From: Candidatus Endomicrobiellum guadaloupense
GTDB lineage: Bacteria > Elusimicrobiota > Endomicrobiia > Endomicrobiales > Endomicrobiaceae
Direction of reading: 5' to 3'
Length of the DNA: 64,000 nt
Assembly: GCA_031278895.1 (NCBI GenBank)
Contig: JAITJN010000037.1
Location: 35,724 to 99,723, forward strand
The notes under the pieces were generated by a model, which saw only the letters and a list, made by a program, of their open reading frames with translations, did not search any database and was not told the DNA's origin. The position numbers were made by a program, and so were the translations under genes. Shown here in pieces: positions 18,720 to 26,729 of this stretch (position 1 is the first letter of the stretch; each line of letters opens with the position of its first letter).

Positions 18720-19457
18720 ATGAAAACGATAAATGCTTTAGATGTTCATTATCGTAAACTCAACGATTCTATAGATAGCGCAATTAAAGTTGATAAAAGT
18801 ATAACTTTAAATAATGTTTTTGGTCAGAGATATATAGGGAGAGGTTTACCAAAAGGCGTTAAAATTAAAATACATGGAATTCCCGGTAATGACATGTCTG
18901 CGTATATGGGCGGAGCCAAAATAGAAGTTTTGGGAAATGCACAAGATGCAATTGGAAATACCATGAATTCAGGCAGAATAATTATACATGGCAGATGTGG
19001 AGATACGTTGGGATATGCCATGAGAGGCGGAGAAATTTACGTTGAAGGAAATGTTGGATATAGAGTCGGCATTCATATGAAAGAATATAAAGATATGAAG
19101 CCTTTGATTGTTATCGGAGGAAAAGCTGGAGATTTTTTAGGTGAGTATATGGCAGGCGGATCTATTATTCTCTTAGGTCTTAATCTTGCAGAAGGAGAAG
19201 AAATAGTAGGAAGATTTTGTGCAACAGGAATACATGGTGGAAAAATATATATAAATGGCAATCCTGATAAATATAAATTTGGCAAAGAAGTTGAAAAAGT
19301 TTCTCTTACAGATGAAGATACTGCTTTTCTAAAAAAGCATATTGCCCTATATGCGAAATTTTTTAAAAAAGATTTATCCCATTTAAAGCTTGAATATTTC
19401 TCAAAATATATGACAGTTAACAAGAATCCGTATTCTAATATGTATTGCTCTAATTAA
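18720..19457 (+). CDS. Glutamate synthase GXGXG-domain subunit
   Basis: This 245-aa protein is the GltB C-terminal domain as a separate gene. It is a right-handed beta helix made of repeats with Gly-x-Gly-x-Gly character: GNDMSAYMGGAKIEV, GNTMNSGRIIIHG, DTLGYAMRGGEIYVEG, DFLGEYMAGGSIILLG. In GltS this domain holds the catalytic domains together. I start at the ATG at 18720 (GGAG upstream), not the in-frame 18702 inside the previous gene. It completes the glutaminase, synthase, GXGXG set. Confidence 0.88.
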   Translation: MKTINALDVHYRKLNDSIDSAIKVDKSITLNNVFGQRYIGRGLPKGVKIKIHGIPGNDMSAYMGGAKIEVLGNAQDAIGNTMNSGRIIIHGRCGDTLGYAMRGGEIYVEGNVGYRVGIHMKEYKDMKPLIVIGGKAGDFLGEYMAGGSIILLGLNLAEGEEIVGRFCATGIHGGKIYINGNPDKYKFGKEVEKVSLTDEDTAFLKKHIALYAKFFKKDLSHLKLEYFSKYMTVNKNPYSNMYCSN

Positions 19458-19483
19458 TTTAAATATATGCAGAGGTTTAAGAG

Positions 19484-20623
19484 ATGAAAAATGATAGCTT
19501 TTTTTGCAAACAATACAAAAAGGCTTATTTAGAGCTTTCAAATGGCATTATTCTTGAAGGCAGAGCTATTGGGGCAGACGTTACTGTAAGCGGTGAAATG
19601 GTATTTAATACCGGCATGTTAGGTTATAGTGAGGCTATGACTGACCCTTCATATTTGGGCCAGATTTTAGTATTTAGTTTTTGTTTAATAGGGAATTACG
19701 GAATACCTTTCCCCGAAAACAGGGATTTTTTTTCGTCGCAAGGACATGAAAGCTCTTCAATAAAAACGCAAGGTATAATAGTTTCAGATATTTATGATTG
19801 GTGTCACCATCATGATGGTGGTATATCTCTTGACGATTGGATGAAAATGCAAGGCGTGCCTGGTATTGCTGGAATAGACACAAGATATTTAGTACAGATA
19901 ATAAGGAAAAGCGGAAATCTTTGGGGAAGAATTGTTTCTGAAGGAGCAAAACCACAAGATAAGAGTAAATTTGATTTCTTAAAAAATTTTAAAGATGGTG
20001 AGTATGTTGAGCCGTCGAAATATAATTTAATGTCGTCTGTATCAACTAAAGAAAGACAAATAATGGGTAAGGGATATAAAAGAGTTGCAGTTGTTGATTG
20101 TGGTGCAAAGTGGAATATTATGAGAATGATTATAGGAAGAGGCTGTGAAGTGGAAGTGTTGCCTTGGGATATGGATTTTTCAACAGTAAAATGTGACGGC
20201 TGGGTTATAAGCAATGGGCCTGGAGATCCTAAGAATACCGGGGATTTAGTTGAGAGAGTGAAAAAAGACATCTTAAATTCAAATAAACCTATTTTAGGAA
20301 TATGTCTCGGCCATCAAATTTTAGCGTTAGCTTCCGGAGCTAAAACTAAAAGATTAAGCCACGGGCACAGAAGCCACAATCAACCTGTTTTTTCTTTACC
20401 TAATAAAAAGGCTTATATGTCTAGCCAAAACCACAGATATGCTGTAGAGAAAAGTTCAATACAACCAGGTTGGAAACTTTGGTTTGAAAATGCCAATGAT
20501 GATTCTGTTGAAGGTTTAAAGCATAAAACAAAACCATTTATGTCAGTACAATTTCACCCTGAAGCTTCTAGCGGTCCAAACGATACATCTTGGATTATGG
20601 ATAAACTTGTAGAGTTGTTATAG
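19484..20623 (+). CDS. carA: Carbamoyl-phosphate synthase small subunit
   Basis: This 379-aa glutamine amidotransferase subunit has the CarA N-terminal domain (LELSNGIILEGRAIGA, GEMVFNTGMLGYSEAMTDPSY) and a class I GATase domain. The nucleophile is Cys274 (GICLGHQ), and His is in QFHPEAS near 359. It supplies ammonia to CarB for carbamoyl phosphate, used in pyrimidine and arginine synthesis. It is separated from carB by a decayed permease gene instead of being directly adjacent. GAGG precedes the ATG. Confidence 0.95.
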   Translation: MKNDSFFCKQYKKAYLELSNGIILEGRAIGADVTVSGEMVFNTGMLGYSEAMTDPSYLGQILVFSFCLIGNYGIPFPENRDFFSSQGHESSSIKTQGIIVSDIYDWCHHHDGGISLDDWMKMQGVPGIAGIDTRYLVQIIRKSGNLWGRIVSEGAKPQDKSKFDFLKNFKDGEYVEPSKYNLMSSVSTKERQIMGKGYKRVAVVDCGAKWNIMRMIIGRGCEVEVLPWDMDFSTVKCDGWVISNGPGDPKNTGDLVERVKKDILNSNKPILGICLGHQILALASGAKTKRLSHGHRSHNQPVFSLPNKKAYMSSQNHRYAVEKSSIQPGWKLWFENANDDSVEGLKHKTKPFMSVQFHPEASSGPNDTSWIMDKLVELL

Positions 20624-20646
20624 TTAAATGAAATGGAAATATATAA

Positions 20647-21053
20647 ATGGGTGATACGAAAGAAGAACACTTACGAAAGGTCTTAGAGAAAAACTTGTAA
20701 ATCTTATTGCAATTGGTGGTTTGTAGGTATTGGTCTCTTTTTAGCTTCGGTAAATGCCATAGCTAAGCCTGATCCGTGTTTGTTGTTGTCTTATATAATA
20801 GGAACGTTTTTTATGTATCTAATTATATTAAAGACGTTCAATGTCTCAGGGAAATATTACAAAATTAAGGTATTCTATTCCTTTTTATCCGTACTCAAAC
20901 TATTTGGTCTTTGCAGCTGTGTTGCTTATATTTGTAACGCTTGCATTTGATAAAAGGACAAAAACTTTGGCATTGGGATATCCAATTTGATTGTTTTTGT
21001 TGTATGCAATTTATAGATTGTTTGTTAAAGAAAATAATATGAAAGCGATATAA
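20647..21053 (+). pseudogene. Collapsed amino-acid permease (AAT/APC family) pseudogene
   Basis: Joined across frameshifts, the first part reads EEHLR, KGLREKLVNLIAIGG, VGIGLFLASVNAIAK and LLLSYIIGTFFMY. This is the N-terminal helix 1 region of amino-acid permeases of the AAT group. The second part reads ITKLRYSIPFYPYSNYLVF, VTLAFDKRTK and an internal stop, then LFLLYAIYRLFVKENN, matching the family C-terminus. The central 300 or so residues are missing, so a large internal deletion joined both ends. It ends 11 bp before carB. Confidence 0.75.
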
Positions 21054-21063
21054 GAGGTAAAAT

Positions 21064-24000
21064 ATGCCGATTTTAGATTTTTTGTTGCCAAAAAATGGGG
21101 AAAAACAAAAAGTTATTCTTCTTGGTTCTGGCGCGTTGTCTATAGGACAAGCAGGGGAATTTGATTATTCCGGCTCTCAAGCTGTAAAGGCTTTAGAAGA
21201 AGAAGGATTGGAAGTAATAATTATAAATCCGAACATTGCTTCTGTTCAAACCGATAGAGGGGCAAATAAAAAAGTTTATTTGTATCCTATTACTCCTTTT
21301 TGGGTTGAGAAAATTATTAAAATCGAAAAACCTGTTGCTATTATTTCAAGCTTTGGCGGTCAGACATCTTTGAACTGTGTAATAGAGCTTGAAAAAAGCG
21401 GGGTATTAAAAAAATACAATGTAAAAGTTTTAGGAACACAGGTTAATGCTCTTGAATTATCTGAAGATAGAGAGCTTTTTGCCCAGAAAATGAAGTCTAT
21501 AAATGTACCTATAGCTAAAAGTCATGCAGTTTCTACAGCAGAGGAGGCATTAGAGACTGCGCAGCAGATAGGCTATCCTGTTATTACTCGTTCGGCTTTT
21601 GCTCTCGGTGGGCTAGGCAGCGGATTTGCAAAAATTCCTGCAGATTTAAAAAAGCTTACGCAAGCAGCATTAATGACTTCTCCTCAAGTTTTAATTGAAA
21701 AATCTCTTCATGGTTGGAAAGAAATAGAATATGAAGTAATGAGAGATAAAACTGGAAATACAATAACCATATGCAACATGGAAAATTTTGATCCTATGGG
21801 AATACATACTGGCGATTCTATAGTAGTAGCTCCTTGTCAGACGATAAACAATACTGAAAACAATATGCTTAGAGACACTGCAATTAAAATTGCACAAAAC
21901 GTAGGAATTGTTGGTGAGTGTAATGTTCAGTATGCTCTAAATCCACATGACTATGGTTTTTACGTTATAGAGATTAACGCAAGACTTTCGCGTTCCAGCG
22001 CTTTAGCAAGCAAAGCGACGGGCTATCCTATAGCTTATATAGCTGCAAAAATAGTTATAGGGTTTGATTTGTTGGAATTAAAAAACCCTGTTACTGGAAC
22101 AACCTCAGCATTTTACGAGCCATCACTTGATTATGTCACTTTAAAAGTTCCTCGTTGGGACTTAAGTAAATTTACAGGAGTATCAAAAAATTTAGGCACT
22201 CAAATGAAATCTGTTGGTGAAGTTATGGCAATTGGCAGAAACTTCTGTGAGGTTATACAAAAAGCTTTAAGAATGGTTAATGAAAATGAAAATGGCATTA
22301 CAGTGAACATTTTTAAAGACGCTTCTGATGAAGAGCTTGATAAAGAACTTTTGTCGCCAACAAATCTAAGAGTTTTTGCAATTTATGAGACATTTAAGAG
22401 AGGAAAATCCATACAATATGTTTATGAAAAAACTAAAATAGATTATTGGTTTTTGTCTCATGTCCAATATTTAGCAAATGTCGAATCTGAATTGTATAAG
22501 TTTTTTGTAGAGCATGGTCTAAAAAAATATTTGTTTACTGCTCAAGACATATACAATGCATATAAACAGATTTCTAAAGATCAACTGCATCGTTTAAAAT
22601 CAAAAGGGTTTTCAGATTTCCAACTTACAAAAGTTTATCTTTCAGCATGCTTAAATGCTCAAATAAAACTAAGTATAAAACAGGTACGAACTTTATCTTT
22701 TGGACTAAGAAAGTTAAGAAAAAAACTTGGCATTCTTCCTGTTGTAAAACAGATAGACACAACTTCTTCAGAATATCCAACAAAATCCAACTATTTATAT
22801 CTTACATATGACGGTATTCATAGCGATGTTTCTCCGAAGAAAAATGTAAAGAGCATAATTACTTTAGGAAGCGGAAGCTATCGTATAGGAAGCAGCTTAG
22901 AGTTTGACTGGTGTTCTGTTATGACAAGCAGTTATTTCAAAAATAAAAGGAATGAGAGCGTTATTATAAACTGTAATCCGGAAACAGTTTCTACAGACTA
23001 CAGCGCTTCAGATAGACTTTATTTTGAAGAATTATCTTCAGAGAGAGTTTTAGATATTATAGATATTGAAGAACCAAAAGGTGTTGTTGCATGTATGGGC
23101 GGACAAAATCCTAATAATCTAATTCAACCGTTAAGCGAAGCTAAGGTAAATATTTTAGGACATAGTCAAAAGAGTGTTGACGGAGCTGAGGACAGAGAAA
23201 AATTTTCTGCTATGCTTGATAAATTAGGCATAGATCAGCCTGAGTGGATTTCTGCTGTTTCTAGAGACGAAATAGAAAAGTTTATAGAAAAAGTAGGATT
23301 TCCTGTACTTATACGTCCAAGTTTTGTATTGTCTGGAACACTTATGAATGTTGCAAATGATAAGGATAGTATGGATCATTATTTGTCTTTAACAAAAGAT
23401 ATATCTTCAGATTTCCCTGTGGTTATTTCAAAATTTATTCTTGACGCAAAGGAAATAGAGTGCGATGGAGTAGCAAAAGGCGGAGAAGTTATATTATCGC
23501 TTGTTACGGAACATATAGAAAATGCAGGTGTTCATAGCGGCGATGCTACTATGGTTTTTCCTTCACAGAAAATATACACTCGTACAGTAAATGTTATTAA
23601 AGATATAGTTAGAAAAATAGTTAAATGTTTAAATTTAAATGGTCCTTTCAATATACAGTTTATAGCTAAAGAAAATGATGTTAAAGTTATTGAGTGCAAT
23701 GCAAGAGCTTCAAGATCTTTCCCTTTTATTTCAAAAGTCTCTGGCGTAAATTTGGCAGAACTTTCATGTAAAGTTATGAACAATGAAAAAGTAAAAAAAA
23801 TTTTAATTGATGAAAGCGAGATACATTATGTTGGTGTTAAAGCTTCAATGTTTAGTTTTCAGAGACTTGACGGCGCAGATCCTGTAATAGGTGTTGAAAT
23901 GGCATCAACTGGCGAAGTTGGTTGTTTAGGAGATAAATTTGACCATGCAATGCTTTTGTCAATGGAATCTACTCAAATAAGGAAGCCCAAAAAAGGTGTC

Positions 24001-24378
24001 TTGATAAGTGCGGGAAGGGAAAAAGATAAAATTAAATTTATGGAAGTTATAGATAATCTCTATAAGCTTGGCGTTCTTGTTTATGCAACAAGAGGAACTG
24101 CAAAATTCCTTGAAGACAGAGGATATGAGGTAGAAACTGTCCACTGGAACCGCAACCCTAGGGCTGTAGATATAATAATAGAAGGAAAAGTTGATTTTGT
24201 AATCAACATAAACAAAAATTTAAGTATTGACGAACTGCACAATAATTCTGAAATAAGAAAAACAGCTGTTAAATGTGGGTGTTCCCTGCTTACAAACCTT
24301 GAGAAAACAATAGCTTATTTGAGAGCTTATGATTCTTATGAAGAGTTGCAAAATATTGAACGCTGCATAAGTTTATAG
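21064..24378 (+). CDS. carB: Carbamoyl-phosphate synthase large subunit
   Basis: The 1104-aa protein has the two homologous ATP-grasp halves of CarB. The first begins KVILLGSGALSIGQAGEFDYSG. The second begins near residue 595 with SIITLGSGSYRIGSSLEFDW. The C-terminal MGS-like domain (from about 975, GVLISAGREKDK) binds allosteric effectors. Signature GECNVQYALNP and the ARLSRSSALASKATGYP segment are present. It makes carbamoyl phosphate from bicarbonate, ammonia and two ATP. SD AAGAGG precedes the ATG. Length is normal and no defects are seen. Confidence 0.95.
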   Translation: MPILDFLLPKNGEKQKVILLGSGALSIGQAGEFDYSGSQAVKALEEEGLEVIIINPNIASVQTDRGANKKVYLYPITPFWVEKIIKIEKPVAIISSFGGQTSLNCVIELEKSGVLKKYNVKVLGTQVNALELSEDRELFAQKMKSINVPIAKSHAVSTAEEALETAQQIGYPVITRSAFALGGLGSGFAKIPADLKKLTQAALMTSPQVLIEKSLHGWKEIEYEVMRDKTGNTITICNMENFDPMGIHTGDSIVVAPCQTINNTENNMLRDTAIKIAQNVGIVGECNVQYALNPHDYGFYVIEINARLSRSSALASKATGYPIAYIAAKIVIGFDLLELKNPVTGTTSAFYEPSLDYVTLKVPRWDLSKFTGVSKNLGTQMKSVGEVMAIGRNFCEVIQKALRMVNENENGITVNIFKDASDEELDKELLSPTNLRVFAIYETFKRGKSIQYVYEKTKIDYWFLSHVQYLANVESELYKFFVEHGLKKYLFTAQDIYNAYKQISKDQLHRLKSKGFSDFQLTKVYLSACLNAQIKLSIKQVRTLSFGLRKLRKKLGILPVVKQIDTTSSEYPTKSNYLYLTYDGIHSDVSPKKNVKSIITLGSGSYRIGSSLEFDWCSVMTSSYFKNKRNESVIINCNPETVSTDYSASDRLYFEELSSERVLDIIDIEEPKGVVACMGGQNPNNLIQPLSEAKVNILGHSQKSVDGAEDREKFSAMLDKLGIDQPEWISAVSRDEIEKFIEKVGFPVLIRPSFVLSGTLMNVANDKDSMDHYLSLTKDISSDFPVVISKFILDAKEIECDGVAKGGEVILSLVTEHIENAGVHSGDATMVFPSQKIYTRTVNVIKDIVRKIVKCLNLNGPFNIQFIAKENDVKVIECNARASRSFPFISKVSGVNLAELSCKVMNNEKVKKILIDESEIHYVGVKASMFSFQRLDGADPVIGVEMASTGEVGCLGDKFDHAMLLSMESTQIRKPKKGVLISAGREKDKIKFMEVIDNLYKLGVLVYATRGTAKFLEDRGYEVETVHWNRNPRAVDIIIEGKVDFVININKNLSIDELHNNSEIRKTAVKCGCSLLTNLEKTIAYLRAYDSYEELQNIERCISL

Positions 24379-24632
24379 TTTTGGATATTGCAAGTTTAAG
24401 TTGCTAATGCAACAGGTTCTGTTGTTTGAGAAAGTAATCCTAAAAAGAAATAATATCTTGCACTTAACTCTTTTAAAAAAGATGGAAAGAAGTTGCAGCA
24501 GGCAGCATTACCCAACTTGAATTTGCCATTTCAAAATACTGATTACGTTTAGATAAATATGATGTCATAATGTCAAGGACAATGTATGTTTGTCATTCTC
24601 TATTAAAAAATTAGTTAATTATTGGAAAGAAA

Positions 24633-25814
24633 ATGATAACAAAAGATTTAATTTTGAGAATTTTTTCTGCAGCAAATATTTTAAGATGGAATGATCATAT
24701 TCGCCCATCAGATTTTTCTGAGCTTGATAAGCAGTCGCATAAGATGATAATCGCATATATTATTGCCAAGTTCGAAGAGGAAAATGGAGAGTCTGTTGAT
24801 TGGATAAAACTTATAGAAGGTGGTATTTTTGAATTTTTTCAGAGAATAATGCTTACAGATTTAAAGCCAGAAGTTTTTCGTGAGATAATGTCGAAAAAAG
24901 AAAAAGAATTAAATAAATGGGTTCTTGAAAATTTAAAAGAAGATTTAAATGCTATCGGTAAAGACTTTGCAAAAAGATGTGAAAAATATTTCTCAGATGT
25001 TAATTATGCAAATTATGAGAAAAAAATATTGAGTGCAGCTCATTGTTTGTCTACTAAATGGGAATTTGTAATAGTATATCAATGGAACTCCATGCTTTAT
25101 GGAATAGAGAAAACAAAAAACGAAATAGATGAAAGTCTTTCTTCTTGTGACGATTTGTTTGGAGTGACTCAATTGATGTTTAATAAAAAATATTATGGTT
25201 TTTTAGACTTGTGCGGTCAGCTTAGGTTTCAACAAAGATGGGCTCAAGCATTTAGAGTGCAGAAGACTACGGTTTTAGGGCATATGTTAATGGTTGCGAT
25301 ATTTGCATATTTATTATCTCTTGAAATGGATGCTTCTGAAAAAAGAAGGTATAATAATTTCTATTCATCATTATTTCACGATTTACCAGAGATCTTGACC
25401 AAAGATATAATTAAACCGGTTAAAACTTCTATACATGGACTAGAAGGTATAATAAAACAGTATGAAAAAAAACAAGTTGATGAACGAATACTTCCCTTAA
25501 TTCCCCAAAGTTGGCATAGCGAGATGCAGTATTTTATAGAAGATGAATTTTCGGATAAATTTATTGAGAATGGTAAAGTTAGACGTGTTGACAACGCGGC
25601 TGACTTTGATAATGATAAATATAATGCTGTTGATGGAACTCTTGTAGAAATATGTGATAAACTTTGTGCTTATATAGAGGCATCTATGACTCTAGAATAT
25701 GGTATAAATTCGTCCACACTGATAAAATCAAAAGAAATGCTTTACAAGAAATATTCAAGCATTAAAAAGAATAATTTAGACCTTAAACAATTGTACGACT
25801 ATTTTGTTAATTAA
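24633..25814 (+). CDS. HD-domain phosphohydrolase
   Basis: This 393-aa protein has a metal-binding HD set in its C-terminal half: His217 (VLGHMLMVAIF), His249-Asp250 (LFHDLPEILTKDI) and Asp342 (VEICDKLCAYIEA). Spacing is similar to YfbR-like 5'-nucleotidases and other HD hydrolases. The N-terminal 180 residues are helical and of no family I recognise. It probably hydrolyses a phosphoester of a nucleotide. It stands alone between carB and a tRNA gene, preceded by 254 bp in which I see no feature beyond faint coding-like stretches. Confidence 0.7.
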   Translation: MITKDLILRIFSAANILRWNDHIRPSDFSELDKQSHKMIIAYIIAKFEEENGESVDWIKLIEGGIFEFFQRIMLTDLKPEVFREIMSKKEKELNKWVLENLKEDLNAIGKDFAKRCEKYFSDVNYANYEKKILSAAHCLSTKWEFVIVYQWNSMLYGIEKTKNEIDESLSSCDDLFGVTQLMFNKKYYGFLDLCGQLRFQQRWAQAFRVQKTTVLGHMLMVAIFAYLLSLEMDASEKRRYNNFYSSLFHDLPEILTKDIIKPVKTSIHGLEGIIKQYEKKQVDERILPLIPQSWHSEMQYFIEDEFSDKFIENGKVRRVDNAADFDNDKYNAVDGTLVEICDKLCAYIEASMTLEYGINSSTLIKSKEMLYKKYSSIKKNNLDLKQLYDYFVN

Positions 25815-25819
25815 ATATA

Positions 25820-25903
25820 TGCTGAGGATGGGATTTGAACCCATACCGCCCTTTCGGGGACAGGCTTCTGAGACCTGCGTGTCTGCCATTCCACCACCTC
25901 AGC
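25820..25903 (-). tRNA. tRNA-Leu (CAG)
   Basis: The minus strand folds as a class II tRNA. The acceptor stem is GCTGAGG/CCTCAGC, the D arm contains TGGTGGAATGGCAGACACG, and the anticodon loop is CTCAGAA (anticodon CAG). A long variable arm (TGTCCCCGAAAGGGCGG) is present, and the T loop reads GGTTCAAATCC. Discriminator A is at 25820 and CCA is not encoded. Confidence 0.95.
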
Positions 25904-26040
25904 TCTGAATATACTTAACTGCTAGTAATTTTCATTTCAATAACATGATAATCTTCCACTTACCAGATTTGTATCTTAGGGAGCATGAAATGTTCAGTAT
26001 AATACCACAAATAACTAAAATACTCCAGCATCTGTACAAG

Positions 26041-26390
26041 TCTAAATGTTTTGTTGATAAAGACTATCTCTTTCTTTCATGCGTTTGTCGTAGAGAAAGT
26101 TTTTTTTAGACTTAAAGCAACACAAACAGCGCACATAATAGGACTAAAGTGCAATACAATAAACTTGTGGGCGCAACAAGAAGTTTAGAGAAGGGATGTA
26201 TAAGCAAGAGGTAGAGGAATCTAAAGAGAAGCTAAGAGGAGAAGTAGAGCTAGATGAGAGTTATTTTTGTAGAAGTATGATAAGAGGGTGATAGTTTAAT
26301 TGAGTGAAGAAAGTTTTGGGTTGCATTTGAAAGAATGTGAAAGGAGATATAGAAGAGCATAGAGCAGATGAGGCAAGAATTAGGTATAAT
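26041..26390 (+). mobile_element. Degenerate IS1595-like (ISXO2) transposase remnant
   Basis: Across frameshifts the plus strand reads ATQTAHIIGLKCNTINLWAQQ (helix-turn-helix), then KFREGMYKQEVEESKEKL and RGEVELDESYF. The last is the catalytic Asp-Glu motif region of IS1595-family DDE transposases. Two stops follow, and only weak similarity continues. No intact terminal repeats were found. This fills the gap between tRNA-Leu and the CRISPR locus. Confidence 0.55.
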
Positions 26391-26474
26391 CTAATAAGGG
26401 GTTAGCTCTTTGCTACCTTTCTAGTTTAGAGTCGTCATATTATACCTTATAAATTATAATAGAAAGGTTATGTC

Positions 26475-26591
26475 ATGAGAGTTAATCAAAAAATAATGAA
26501 CCGTTCTTTAGATAAGAAAATAAATGTTCTTAAAGATATAGTCACGAAACAAGCTCAGATAAAAGCTTCAAAGATATTGGAAGGTGAATAA
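26475..26591 (+). CDS. 38-aa small ORF upstream of cas9
   Basis: An ATG with AAAGG seven bases upstream opens a 38-codon frame (MRVNQKIMNRSLDKKIN...ILEGE) too short for the track. An A/T-rich segment with TATAAT lies about 20 bp before it. The peptide is basic and probably helical. It may be a real small protein, or the first part of a decayed gene. Similarity to known families was not recognised. From 26592 to 26729 I see nothing coding. Confidence 0.3.
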   Translation: MRVNQKIMNRSLDKKINVLKDIVTKQAQIKASKILEGE

Positions 26592-26729
26592 AGATATAGC
26601 TTTAGAAAACCAACTATGAGACACTAAAGAAATATTTGAAGACTTATTCATCCATATTTCATTTTCTTTGTCACATTGGTTCTATTTTAGTCGCTTTATA
26701 TCAATTAGCAATATTTAGAGGAGTTACTT

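Noticed and set aside
24379-24632. Fragment AAGSITQLEFAISKY in the gap after carB
   Set aside because: Too short and interrupted by stops to assign to a gene; nothing else seen in this gap.
26592-26729. tracrRNA upstream of cas9
   Set aside because: No segment pairs with either arm of the 31155-31273 module, and no T-rich terminator hairpin was found.
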